The notes beneath the pieces were generated by a model, which did not search any database, was not told where the DNA came from, and was given only the letters and a program-made list of their open reading frames with translations. Positions 37,500 through 48,221 of a stretch of 64,000 nucleotides of DNA are shown in pieces. The number at the start of each line of letters is the position of its first letter. Position 1 is the stretch's first letter. Made by a program: the position numbers and the translations under genes. Source of the DNA: Rapana venosa (Eukaryota; Mollusca; Gastropoda; Neogastropoda; Muricidae); contig CM054134.1 in assembly GCA_028751875.1 (NCBI GenBank), forward strand, positions 70,872,071-70,936,070. Direction: 5' to 3'.

Positions 37500-37890
37500 A
37501 CAAGATTTCCTCACACATTTCACAATCGAGCAGTAAGTCCAAAAAAATCGTGCAGTAAGAAAAGAAAATCGAACAGTAACGCAAAAAAAGTTGAGCATTA
37601 ACTCCAAAACATCAAGCGATAACTAAAAAAACCCCACCCCGAGCGATAACTCTAAAAAACAACAAACGAGCAGTAACTTTTAAAAAAAGCGAGCAGTAAC
37701 TCCACAAAATTCAGCAGTAAGCCCAACAAATCGAGCAGTAACTAACAACAAAAACCCAAAACCGTGCAGTAACTTCAAAAAATCGAGCAGTAACTTCGAA
37801 AAATCCAGCAGTAACTTTAAAAATTCGAGCAGTACCTATAAAAAAAAAAAATCAATCGTGCTGTAACTTCAAAAACTCCAGCAGAGACTC
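37500..37890. repeat. About 21-bp tandem repeat (cgagcagtaact...aaaa)
   Basis: About 17 units of tcgagcagtaacttcaaaaa with variable A-run length and substitutions (aagcgataact, cgtgcagtaag). Unit length varies between 19 and 27. Confidence 0.9.
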
Positions 37891-38044
37891 TAAAACAGAA
37901 AAACTAAATGAAAACATGAAGTAAGGACTAAACTGACTCTGCCAGTGGTCAATTCAAAAAAGAAATCCAGCTTTGTGGCGATTGTTCAGCTGTCAGTTTC
38001 TTGGTTGAGTCTCTTGAGCTGCAGAATGAAAAATAAAGGTCGAT

Positions 38045-38075
<31 letters not shown>

Positions 38076-38115
38076 AAGTAGTAGAAGTAGTAGTAGTAGT
38101 AGTAGTAGTATGCAT
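38045..38115. repeat. TAG trinucleotide microsatellite
   Basis: (TAG)n with three AAG interruptions, followed by TATG units. Confidence 0.9.
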
Positions 38116-38199
38116 GTATGTATGTATATAAATTAAATGTACAACAGGTACCCCCAAAAGATAGGCCTAATAATAATGAATAACATTATTTTCTTCTTC

Positions 38200-38302
38200 T
38201 TTTTCTTTATTCTTTTATTTCGAGAATAATGGAATAAGCATTCATGTGCTTTTTTCCATCCAGTCCCCGTGTGTATGCATTTTTGTAAATTTTGTCATCC
38301 GT
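38200..38302 (-). mobile_element. SINE family A 3' fragment
   Basis: tttcgagaataatggaataa gcattcatgtgc, ccatccagtccccgtgtgta tgcatttttgtaaattttgt catccg; stops there. Confidence 0.75.
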
Positions 38303-38477
38303 AGGTGTTTTTTTATCCGCAAATCTTCTACATATTACAAATTCTATCTAACCATTTAATCGGCATTCACGTTATTCTATGTCTTAGTCTTATACTTTAA
38401 AACTTGGGACCTGTTGAACATTACAATCACAAGATTGCCGGAAAGGTTTTTTTTTCTGACATACCAACAAGTGTGAC

Positions 38478-38479
<2 letters not shown>

Positions 38480-38559
<80 letters not shown>

Positions 38560-38720
38560 TTCTTTTGTTTGTTTGTTTGTTTGTTTGTTTGTTTGTTTGT
38601 ATCTTTCTTTCTTTCGTTCTTTCTTTCTTTCGTTCTTTCTTTCTTTCTTTCTTTTTTCCTCTCTGTTCTTGTTCTTGTTTTTGTTTTTTTGTTCTGGTTT
38701 TTGTGGTTTTTGTGGGTTTA
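38480..38720. repeat. CT, GTTT and CTTT repeat block
   Basis: (CT)n at 38480-38553, (GTTT)n at 38567-38600, then CTTT/CGTT repeats. Confidence 0.95.
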
Positions 38721-38811
38721 AAAAAAAAAAGTTTTGTTTTTGTCCTTTGTTTTAACTGTGTGAGTGCATGAGTATTGGGCTTATTATTAAGATGGATACC
38801 TACGGGAGGGG

Positions 38812-38927
38812 GGACTGGATGTAAAAAAAAATCACATAGGTGCTTAATCATTATCCTCGAAATAAAAGAATTTGTCATTGTCGTTGTCATTCTCTCTCTC
38901 TCTCTCCCTCTCTCTCCCTCCTCCCTC

Positions 38928-38992
<65 letters not shown>
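38812..38992 (+). repeat. SINE family A end fragment followed by CT repeats
   Basis: ggactggatgtaaaaaaaaa tcac ... taatcattatcctcgaaata aaag (about 38812-38870) is the terminal block of family A in plus orientation. (CT)n tracts at 38890-38992 follow. Confidence 0.75.
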
Positions 38993-38994
<2 letters not shown>

Positions 38995-38996
38995 AA

Positions 38997-39322
38997 AGGA
39001 AGGTGGCAGGATGGTTAAGACGTTTACCTGCCATCAAGTAAACCGTGAGGTTCTGGGTTCGATTCCCAGCCTCGCCCTTTCTTCCCAGTTTGACCAAAAA
39101 ACTTAACTGAATGTCAAAGTCCTTCGGATGAGACTATAAACCGAGGGCCCGTGTGCGAACGCATGCAGAACATCTTGCGCACATGTTAAATCCTGTTCCA
39201 CTTTTCGAAAGAGTAGGCCATTGTGTGCCGGTGTGAACAGATGACAAAATTTACAAAAACCGCATACACACGGGGACTAGTGGTAAAAAAGCACATGAGT
39301 GCTTATTCCATTATCCTCGATA
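38997..39322 (+). mobile_element. tRNA-derived SINE family A, full-length copy with alternative tRNA head
   Basis: The head ggtggcaggatggttaagac ... ctgggttcgattcccagcc has near-consensus A and B boxes (B-box ggttcgattcc at 39056-39066) and a different sequence from the 'gacgggatagcctag' heads of other copies. The body and 3' block (gtccttcggatgagactata, ggccattgtgtgccggtg, agtgcttattccattatcct cgat) are family A. Best-preserved plus-strand copy. Confidence 0.85.
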
Positions 39323-39347
39323 TTTTTTTTTAAAAAAAGTTCTCTCA

Positions 39348-39434
<87 letters not shown>

Positions 39435-39465
39435 CCTCCCCCCCTCTCTCTCTCCCTCTCTCCAA
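39348..39465. repeat. Poly-C then CT microsatellite
   Basis: C run of about 29 bases (39350-39378) passes directly into (TC)n. Confidence 0.95.
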
Positions 39466-39619
39466 TGGACTAGATAGATGTTCTGTTCTTTCTAGTGGAG
39501 CATTCATTGTTGTGGCAATGTAGACAGTGATTATACACACACAGCAGCCGGTCAGTCACAAAGACCAACGCTGTGCAGTGCCTTCAGCAGTCAGCATGAC
39601 AACAAGAGATGTAACAACG

Positions 39620-40440
39620 GAGAGCTATGTTGTCGGTGAACGCTCGACACCAGTCATCCCCTCTCTGATCTGTCTCACCCGGACAGTTTTGGGTTTTTGT
39701 GTGTGTTATTGATGTTGTTCCAATTGTTTTTTTGGTTACTGTTGTTGCTGTTGTTATTACTATTCGTTTTATTGTTGTTCCAGTTTGTGTTGTTGTTGTT
39801 GTTGTTGTTGTGCCAGAGAGCAATGTTGTCGGTGAATGCTCGACACCAGTCATCTCCTTTCTGATCTGTCTCACCCGGAAAGTTTTGGTTTTTGTTGTTA
39901 CTGATGTTGTTCCAATTGTTGTTGTTGATACTGTTGTTGCTGTTGTTATTACTAATCGTTTTGTTGTTGTTCCAGTTCGTTTTGTTGTTGTTGTTGTTGT
40001 TGCTGCTGTTGTGCCAGAGAGCAATGAGCAATGTTGTCGGTGAATGCTCGACACCAGTCATCTCCTTTCTGATCTATCTTACCGGGAAAGTTTGTTTTTG
40101 TTTGTTATTGATGTTGTTCCAATTGTTGTTGTTACTGTTGTTGCTGTTGTTATTTCTGTTCGTTTTGTTGCTGTTCCAGTTGTTGTTGTTGTTATTTCTG
40201 TTCGTTTTGTTGTTGTTGTTGTTGTTGTACAGTGGTTGTTGTTGCTGCTGTTGTCGTCGTCATTATTTGTTCGATTTGTTGTTGTTCCAGTTTTGTTCCA
40301 GTTATTGGTGTTGTTGCTGTTGTTGTTATTACTGTTCGTTTTGTTGTTGTTCCAGTTGTTGTTTCTGTTGTTGTTTCTATTGTTGTCATTTCTGTTCGTT
40401 TTGTTGTTGTTGTTGCTGCGGTTACTGTTGTGTAACTATT
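39620..40440. repeat. Long-period tandem repeat with TTG/GTT expansions
   Basis: A segment of about 55 bases (ttgtcggtgaatgctcgaca, ccagtcatctcctttctgat, ctgtctcacccgg) occurs at about 39628, 39827 and 40037, about 200 bases apart, each followed by GTT-rich sequence with gatgttgttccaattgtt. The GTT-rich part then extends alone to 40440. Confidence 0.9.
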
Positions 40441-40504
40441 GTTACAGCTATTCTCTTGTTCTTCGATAAGGGGAAACAAAAAGAAAGAATGAAGAAATGA
40501 AGAA

Positions 40505-40640
40505 GGAAGCAAGCTATCAAACAAGCAAATACCGACCAACTAATCAACCAACCTACAAAATAACCAACCAACCAACCAACCAAACAACCAAATAATCAGC
40601 TAACCAATCAACTAACCAACCAACCAACCAAAATTCAATA
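40505..40640. repeat. AACC-rich simple repeat
   Basis: ccaaccaaccaaccaa repeats flank the 3' end of the LINE insertion. Confidence 0.85.
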
Positions 40641-40654
40641 CTTATAACCAAACA

Positions 40655-42043
40655 TCATCATCATCATTAGCCATTACACCCAGTGGTGTGTAGGGCAGCA
40701 ACAAAGCGCTTCCACTCCTGCCTATCCTGGGCCAACCTAGTCACTGATCCCCAAGAGTGCTGCATGGCCATCTCACTTTCTACAGTTCTTCTCCACGTTG
40801 CTTTTGGTCTTCCTTTCTTTCTCCTTCCTTTTGGGGTCCAGTGCAATGCTGTTCTTGTGACTGACTGTGGGTCTCTTCGGAGGATGTGCCCAATCCACTT
40901 CCACCGTCGTCTGGTGATGATGGTTCCCATGTCTTTTTGCCTGCATCTCCGTAGTAGGTCTTCATTGGAGATCTTCTCTGGCCAAAAGATCCGGAGAATT
41001 CTTCGCAGGCATATGGTGTGGAAGGATCGAAGTTTGGTAAGATCCACTTCCATCATCCTCCAGCACTCAGAACCGTACAGGAGCGTAGACACAACACAGC
41101 TCTGGTATAGCTTCAGCTTGGTGTTGGTGCTGTACTGAGTTGATCTCCAGATATTGTTCATCTCCCTAAACACATTCCTGGCCTTGCCCAGTCTGTTGTG
41201 GATGTCTTCTTTTGTGCCGCCCTCTGGTTTGATGCTGCTGCCAAGGTATGTGAACTTGTCTGTCTGGCGCAGGTCAGTTCCATTCACTTTCACAGGGGCT
41301 GGTGTGTTCACATTGAGCGACATTGTCTCTGTTTTCTTGGTGCTAATACGAAGCCCCACTTGCTGTCCGAATGTTTGGAGTCTGCTGGTCTTCTCCTGGA
41401 TATGTTGTGTGTGTGGGACAGCAGCGCCAGATCATCCGCAAAGTCAAGGTCGTCTAGTGTTGAGAACAGGCTCCAGCGAATCCCTCTTGGGGTGTCTTCT
41501 GTCGTCTTCCTCATCACCCAATCAATGGCCAGATTGAAGAGAACTGCTGACATCACACATCCTTGTCTTACTCCAGTCTTGACTTCGAAGACAGTGTTGC
41601 TATGGCCCACAGAGCATCTGAAGTTGTCATAGAAGCTTTTGATAAGGTGTACCAGTTTCGATGGGATGCCATAGTGTCGAAGGATACTCCAAAGGCTGTC
41701 TCTGTGTATGCTGTCAAATGCCTTTTCGAAGTCCACAAAATTCACATACAGTTGTCTTTGCCACTCTGTGCACTGTTCGATGATGTTTCTGAGCGTGAAT
41801 ATCTGGTCTATACATCTTCGTTGCTTCCTGAACCCTACTTGCTCCTTCCTCAAAGCATCGTCCACAGCGTCTGATATTCCTCTGATGATGACCTTGGCCA
41901 GTATCTTGCTTGGCACAGACAAAAGAGTGATTCCCCTCCAGTTGTTGCAGTCGCTCTGGGTTCCTTTCTTGGGGATTTTGACTATCACTCCCTTGGTCCA
42001 ATCATCAGGTACTTTCTCGTTCTTCCATGCAGCTGTGAACAGT
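40655..42043 (-). mobile_element. 5'-truncated LINE insertion with 13-bp target-site duplication
   Basis: Minus strand encodes a reverse transcriptase from LFTAAWKNEKVPDDWTKGVI through LYVNFVDFEKAFDSIHRDSL (motif A), VKTGVRQGCVMSAVLFNLAI (motif B), LDFADDLALLSHTH (FADD catalytic box, near 41450) to a C-terminal region with FTYLGSSIKPEGG, LLYGSECWRM and RRRWKWIGHILRRDPQS, ending at TAA 40669-40667 and a short (TGA)n tail. One frameshift lies near 41390. The sequence ttataaccaaaca flanks both ends (40642-40654 and 42044-42056), marking a target-primed, 5'-truncated insertion. RTE-like by C-terminus and 3' tail; clade not certain. Confidence 0.9.
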
Positions 42044-42069
42044 TTATAACCAAACAACAAACCAAAATC

Positions 42070-42154
<85 letters not shown>
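42070..42154. repeat. AC microsatellite
   Basis: Uninterrupted (AC)n of about 42 repeats between the LINE target-site duplication and a SINE. Confidence 0.97.
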
Positions 42155-42157
<3 letters not shown>

Positions 42158-42362
42158 GAACGGTGGTCCAAAGGTAACTAACCCGTCTAGAAAGTGAAAA
42201 GTCGCGGGTTCGATCCCCGCCTGATCCTCTAACTTTTCCCTACCCACCAGACCATGATGTTGGGTACTAGATACAACGATAAATCAAGGTCCTGTCGCCT
42301 GCAACACGCATTAAGTGCGCGTAAAAGGACTCACAGTAACAAGAAAGTTTGTCCTTTAAAAA
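42155..42362 (+). mobile_element. tRNA-derived SINE family C, copy 1 (3'-truncated)
   Basis: Head ggaacggtggtccaaaggta and B-box gcgggttcgatccccgcc (42202-42219). The body is caccagaccatgatgttggg, caaggtcctgtcgcctgcaa, gcgcgtaaaaggactcacag. Confidence 0.8.
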
Positions 42363-42443
42363 AATATTAAGTTAAAAAAAATAACTCTCATAAATTAAAC
42401 AAAGGCACACAGGAATTCATTTTCTTTTTCCATTATTGATATA

Positions 42444-42850
42444 GGACGGTGGTCTAGAGGTAATGCACCTGCCTAGAAAGCGAAAAGTCCGGGTCGGAAG
42501 TGTGCGATGGTTTGATCGCCATTTTGGGCCAGACACTTGTCCCCCTATCCATTAGACCATGAGTGGTGAGTCTGGGTGCTAGTCTTTCGGATGAAACGAT
42601 AAACCGCGATCCCGTGCGTTAAACATAATTATGTAGCGCACGTAAAAGAACCCACGGCAACAAAAAGAGTTGTCCCTAGGCAAAATTCTATAGAAAAAAA
42701 AGCAACTCTTGATAGGGAAACAAATACAGTTGCAGGCAGGAAAAAACTAATATGTGGCGCTGCTCTTGTGGCGACGCACTCTCTCTCCGGGGAGATCAGC
42801 CCGAATTTCACGCAGAGAAAACTGCCGTGGACTTAAAAGTGGTTAGAAAA
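42444..42850 (+). mobile_element. tRNA-derived SINE family C, copy 2, near full length
   Basis: Head aggacggtggtctagaggta, body ccattagaccatgagtggtg, gctagtctttcggatgaaac, cgcacgtaaaagaacccacg, ggcgacgcactctctctccg gggagatcag and aatttcacgcagagaaaact gccgtgg. This is the structure of a tRNA-SINE common in molluscs; I cannot assign a database name. Confidence 0.8.
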
Positions 42851-42889
42851 GAAATATGACATGAAATATGACATGAAATATGAAACGGT

Positions 42890-43172
42890 TATAGCGGCGC
42901 TTCTCTTATGATGCCGTGCTCTTCTGGGAAGAGCAGTCGACGATTTACGCGGAGAAATGTGCCGTGTGTCAATAATGATTGTTGTTGTTGTTGTTATTGT
43001 TGTTGTTATTGTTGTTATTGTTATTATTGTTGTTGTTCCTCGTCTAGGGTTACCAGGTTGAGAAATGGTGAGATTTTGGCCTGTGCAAACGTTTGTGCCC
43101 GCCATTAAGGTAGCCGTAATCCAGCTTCCGGGATGATGACTGTCTAAACACGACACCATGTGTATACCTTTG
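42890..43172. mobile_element. SINE family C 3' block, TTG repeat and SINE tail variant 2 (minus)
   Basis: gcgcttctcttatgatgccg ... gagcagtcgacgatttacgc ggagaaatgtgccg is a diverged family C end. (GTT)n follows at 42975-43040. Then gagaaatggtgagattttgg ... ccattaaggtagccgtaatc ... gatgatgactgtctaaacac is the minus-strand tail variant 2. Confidence 0.65.
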
Positions 43173-43194
43173 TGTGGTTGTTGTTGTTTTTTAA

Positions 43195-43640
43195 ATAAAA
43201 AAATTCTGTTGTCGTCGGTTCTTACCAGTACGAATGACCTACATTTCAGAGAAGCAGAACAGGTTTTAACGTGTATGCAAGATGTTCTGCGTGCAATGGC
43301 ACACTACACGGGGGCCTCGGTTCATAGTCTCATCGGAGAAAAAAACAACCCTTAGTAGAGTCAGTAGCATACTGATGTTGCTCCTGTGGCGACGCACTGT
43401 CTCTCCGGGGAGAGCAGCCCGAATTTCACGCAGAGAAAACTGCCGTGGACTTAAAAGTGGTTAGAAATGAAATATGACATGAAATAAGAAACGAAATGAA
43501 ATGGTTACAGCGGCGCTTCTCTTATGATGACGTGCTCTTTTGGGGAGACAAGGGGGAAACCGTCCCCTTGAACGGGCTAGAGCCCGGACTTGATCCCAGG
43601 CCGTTACATCGCGAGGACAACGTTCTAACCGCTGCTTAAT
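43195..43640 (-). mobile_element. SINE family A split by a family C fragment
   Basis: Family A body (minus) runs from about 43210 to 43380 (gttttaacgtgtatgcaaga, gggcctcggttcatagtctc, agtcagtagcatactgatg). It is interrupted by a family C block (cctgtggcgacgcactgtct ... ttcacgcagagaaaactgcc) to about 43545. The family A head follows (ccgtccccttgaacgggcta ... ccaggccgttacatcgcgag ... gttctaaccgct). Confidence 0.75.
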
Positions 43641-43802
43641 AACTTGTTAGGCTAGTGTAGCAAAATCTCATGCTTGCCCAGGGCCTGGCACAGCTGCTTC
43701 AAGGTTTGTTCTGTTTTGAGGGTGGCCATCAGCGCCCAGGTGGAATGATTTGCGACCACAGTACCCCTAAATCGGAGATATTCCGCTGAGACTTTAATAA
43801 GT

Positions 43803-44126
43803 AAGGTAAAGGTGTTCCCATAACCTACAAGGTCGTAGGGGAGCGAGGCGTCAGAGACCTCAACTTCTCTAAGGGGCCAGCATATTGAGGGCGGTGGCGC
43901 CCATCTTCTCCCCTCCCTCGCTGCTTTACCTTCCCTGACCCCTAAAGAGGGCAGGTACCCATTTGCAGCTGGGTGAACTGGGAGAACTGTATTGGAGCCA
44001 AGGCGCGTAAACGGTCACCCATCCAAGTGGTAACCACGCTCAACGCCGCTGGGGGAAAGCGACAATAATATATAATCTTAAAAAACCCAAACAAACAATC
44101 TAACTACTAGGCTATCCCGTCGCCCC
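43803..44126 (-). mobile_element. tRNA-derived SINE family B, copy 2
   Basis: gttcccataacctacaaggt, cgtaggggagcgaggcgtca, gcatattgagggcggtggcg, cacccatccaagtggtaacc, ending ctaggctatcccgtcgcccc. Collinear with the copy at 35.45 kb; about 50 bases of unrelated A-rich sequence sit before the head end. Confidence 0.8.
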
Positions 44127-44407
44127 GAATCGATTAATGTAGAATAAAAAGAAAAAAAAGCCGGGGTAGGATCCTTGACTAGGGGTAGTTGTTTTGAAAC
44201 CTAACACCTGCCGTGTGCGTCATCCACTTAGCAGGTGTACGTGGGGTGAGAAAGCTAACCTCTAGGTGTCACCCATCTCCTTTTGGTCCCTCCAGCTTTA
44301 TTCTGTCAGCACCGTCCATCTGGTTATGCTCAGTGGGTAAGTCATCTTCAAGAACTTTCTTTTGATTTTTAGGTTTATTCCACTGTAAATTGGGTTTTTC
44401 TTCTTTA

Positions 44408-44462
<55 letters not shown>
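44408..44462. repeat. GT microsatellite
   Basis: Uninterrupted (GT)n of about 26 repeats. Confidence 0.95.
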
Positions 44463-44469
44463 ATGAGGA

Positions 44470-45195
44470 TATAGTAGTGGAGGTAAACAATTTTTTTAAA
44501 AAATGTGGGAGTCTGTGCTTTTTCTCTCGTTTTCATGGAACGTTCTAGATTTGTTTTTCATTTCAATTTTTTTTTCATGTTTTGTCTCTTGTTATTGACT
44601 ATTTAAAGTGTATTTTCTTATTTTATATGTGTGTGTTTGAGTTTTTGTTTTTGTTTTATTTTATCGTTTGGTTGGGGGTTTTTTCTTGGATTTTGTGTAT
44701 TTTTTTCTAGTGTTTTTTTTTCCTTTTTGTCTTCATAAACCTTTAGGTTTTTCATTTTGAATGAAAATGTAAGTGATTATGTTTTATTTGTTTTATTGCT
44801 TGGTTGGTTTTTGTCGTGTCTTTTTTTCTTCTTCTGGTTTTGCTTTTTCTTCTCGTTTTCATAAACCTTTTGGCGTTTGATTTTCATTTTTACAACACCC
44901 GCCCCCCCCCCCCCCCCGCCGCACACACACACATGTCTTCAGGGAGGTTTTTAAGTTTCTTTCATTTCAAAGAGTCTCCCCCCCCCCCCATCCCCCCTCG
45001 CTTTTTTCCGTCCTCACACAAAAGGATTTTTTTCACTATTAATTTGTCACATAAAGCGATTTTTTTCTTTGTTTTTATAACCTTTCCAGACTTATTTCAT
45101 TTAAAACGGTTTTCTGTTTGCCTTTTTTTTTCTTCTCGTCAGTCTTGTTTCTTTTTAAACGTTTCGATTTGTTGTTTGCTTTTGGTTTTGTGTTG
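44470..45195. other. T-rich intergenic sequence
   Basis: Repeated tttttcttct..cgttttcataaacctttt strings (near 44520, 44730, 44850 and 45070) indicate degenerate local duplication. C runs at 44902-44917 and 44981-44990. No gene recognised. Confidence 0.5.
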
Positions 45196-45199
45196 TTTG

Positions 45200-45202
<3 letters not shown>

Positions 45203-45270
<68 letters not shown>

Positions 45271-45291
45271 ATATATATAATATATATATAC
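45203..45291. repeat. TA microsatellite
   Basis: (TA)n with phase slips (atatta, ataata). Confidence 0.95.
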
Positions 45292-45424
45292 TTTTTGTAG
45301 GGTTTTCATGTACTCTTCTTGTTTTCAATTTGATTTCTCTACAAGCTTGTCTTCTTAAAATCAGACATTTTGCTTTTCTTGTTGGTTTGTCAGTGTAAAT
45401 GTGCAAGCGATCAGAATCTGTTGT

Positions 45425-45479
45425 GCTTTCTCTCTGTCTGTCTGTCTGTCTCTGTCTTCTCTCTGTCTATCTGTCTGTC

Positions 45480-45522
<43 letters not shown>

Positions 45523-45750
45523 TTCTTGTTCTGTATCTGTCTGTGTGTGTGTCTGCCTGTGTGTCTGTCTGTCTCTGTCTGTCTGTCTGTCTCTGTCTCT
45601 CCTCTGTCTGTCTGTCTCTCTGTCTGTCTGTCTCTCTTTCTTGTTCTGTATCTGTCTCTATGTGTGTCTGCCTCTCTGTGTGTCTGTCTGTAACTCACTT
45701 TCCCGTGCCCTCACTGTGTCTATGTCTGCCTGTCTGTCTCTCTGACTGCT

Positions 45751-45819
<69 letters not shown>

Positions 45820-45820
45820 C
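45425..45820. repeat. TCTG tetranucleotide array and CT microsatellite
   Basis: TCTG/CTGT units to about 45745, including a duplication of about 125 bases around ctttcttgttctgtatctgt, then (CT)n at 45755-45817. Confidence 0.95.
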
Positions 45821-45904
45821 CCACCCCACCCGTCTCTCTGTTTCTGCCACTTCTTTCACTCCAGCCTCCCTTCTTCTACCTCAAACTATGTCTATACTCT
45901 CTGT

Positions 45905-46288
45905 TACAAATGTCTCCACAAAACAGCACCCTCCTACCTCTGTGAATGTCTTCACAAAACAGCACCCTCCTACCTCTGTGAATGTCTTCACCTGTACACT
46001 CCTTCTCGTTCCTTCCCTCTGCTTCAGATACCTTGTGCTTAAGAATACCTAGATTCAACCAATCCACCGTCGGCCGTCGCTCTTTCTCTCTTTCTGGTCC
46101 ATCGATCTGGAATAGCCTCCCTATCTCTCTTCGTCAAGGCCTTCTTGTGACACTTTTAAATCCGGCCTCAAGACATATTTGTTTCAAACCTAAGAATTTC
46201 CTCTCCTGTTTCATTTCAAATCTGTCCCTGCTTTTCAACAGCCAAAATCCCATCACCCTGCCAAAGTGTATAACCTCTCTCTCCCTCC

Positions 46289-46328
<40 letters not shown>

Positions 46329-46450
46329 ATTTGGACTTGTTCTAACTATGACTTGCTATTGGTTGCATGACTGTGTAAGAATGAGTTGAGTGCAAACGCT
46401 TTGATTTGTCTGTGCAAGATATAGCGCTATATAAATTCCATTTATTAATA
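45905..46450 (+). mobile_element. CR1/L2-like LINE 3' end, copy 2
   Basis: Encodes DTLCLRIPRFNQSTVGRRSF and SLSGPSIWNSLPISLRQ, then a frame break near 46140. 3' UTR with a GT tract, ending gcaagatatagcgctatata aattcc and ATT repeats. Collinear with copy 1 at 33.3 kb. The segment aaacagcaccctcctacctc tgtgaatgtcttcac is duplicated at its 5' edge (45918 and 45956). Confidence 0.75.
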
Positions 46451-46469
46451 TTATTATATACATGCAGAC

Positions 46470-47075
<606 letters not shown>

Positions 47076-47199
47076 TCTTTTGTCTGTATATAAACCCTAA
47101 CTGAACTCTTGAAAACCTTGAGCAAATAGCCCCGAATTTGTAAACATGATAACGGGTAACGAATGTCATGACTTCGATTTCCATCTGAATCTTGGCTTC

Positions 47200-47400
47200 T
47201 CTCCGTAATCACTAGTCCATGAGTGGTGGTCCGAGTGCTAGTCTTTCGGAAGAGACGCTGATAAACCGAGATGCTGTGTGCAGCATACAATTCGTGTCCA
47301 TTAAAACCCTCCACCCAAACCCCATGACAGCAAGAGAGTTGTCCCTGGTATAGTTGAAAGACTTTCGGGCTGAAACTTCTTCATCTGTCTCATTGAAAGA
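47200..47400 (+). mobile_element. SINE family C fragment
   Basis: agtccatgagtggtggtccg agtgctagtctttcggaaga, then gataaaccgagatgctgtgt and agcaagagagttgtccctgg: the same order as the copy at 42.44 kb, head lost. Confidence 0.7.
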
Positions 47401-47484
47401 TCTGAGTGCATAATTATAGTTATGATTAAAAAACAAACAAAAAAACCCCAGCAACAACAATACAAATAATCACGATTGTGATAT

Positions 47485-47485
47485 C

Positions 47486-47524
<39 letters not shown>

Positions 47525-47611
47525 ATCGATGATAATGATGATGATGATGATGATGACGAGGACGACGACGACGACGACGACGACGATGATGATGATATAT
47601 GATGGCAACAA

Positions 47612-47642
<31 letters not shown>

Positions 47643-47735
47643 AAAGAAGAAGAAGAAGAAGAAGAAGAAGAAGAAGAAGAAGAAAAAGAAGAAGAAGAAA
47701 AAGAAGAAGAAGAAGAAGAACAACAACAACAACAA
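47485..47735. repeat. GAT/GAC/GAA trinucleotide arrays
   Basis: (GAT)n 47485-47555, (GAC)n 47556-47585, (GAA)n 47610-47720, then CAA units. Homopurine GAA tracts of this length can form triplexes. Confidence 0.95.
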
Positions 47736-47754
47736 CACCAATACCAGCATGCAC

Positions 47755-48090
47755 CCTGAAAATCTGGAGAGGCATGGGCTGTGCCAGGTTAACACTTGCC
47801 TATGATACGCTGCCTGAACATTTCAGCACAGTGCTCCCAATGACTTTCAGGGAGTTAAAGGGAGAAGCCTCTGCCACAGGGACGGACTGTCTGTCATTCC
47901 CTGTGTGGGACTGGCCAGCTACAATCCACGCTGTACCGGAATAAACACCTAGAGCGCAACTCCATAGTCTTCCGAGACTGAAAGCTGGAGAAGTCTAAAG
48001 GGAAGTCACAGCTACTGTCCAGAAGAGCTCCTGCACTGTTCTCTGCTCGCTTGAAGGGTGTTCTGAAGAAGATGCCTGTTCTTATTTAAA
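47755..48090. repeat. Unclassified dispersed repeat
   Basis: aggcatgggctgtgccaggt ... gatacgctgcctgaacattt cagc shares order with the fragment at 14.31 kb. It continues into cggaataaacacctagagcg caac and tccatagtcttccgagactg aaag. No reading frame. Class unknown. Confidence 0.5.
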
Positions 48091-48221
48091 AAACCCAACA
48101 ACAACAACAAAAACCCAACTACAACAAAAAACAAAACTAAACGAAGACACCGCGCTCACTTACCAAGTTGTCTGCTAGTGACAACGATATTTAGTCACAA
48201 AGTGCAACTGAATGAAACCAT

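Noticed and set aside
40044..40500. Leu/Val-rich 'membrane protein' frames
   Set aside because: Translations of GTT/TTG repeats; hydrophobicity is a codon artefact.
42200..42220. tRNA gene suggested by a good B-box
   Set aside because: The head lacks a complete cloverleaf with anticodon arm and continues into a SINE body; the same reason excludes 39056, 31000 and 61880.
47301..47805. Glu/Lys, Met or Leu homopolymer frames
   Set aside because: GAA/GAT trinucleotide arrays translated in different frames.
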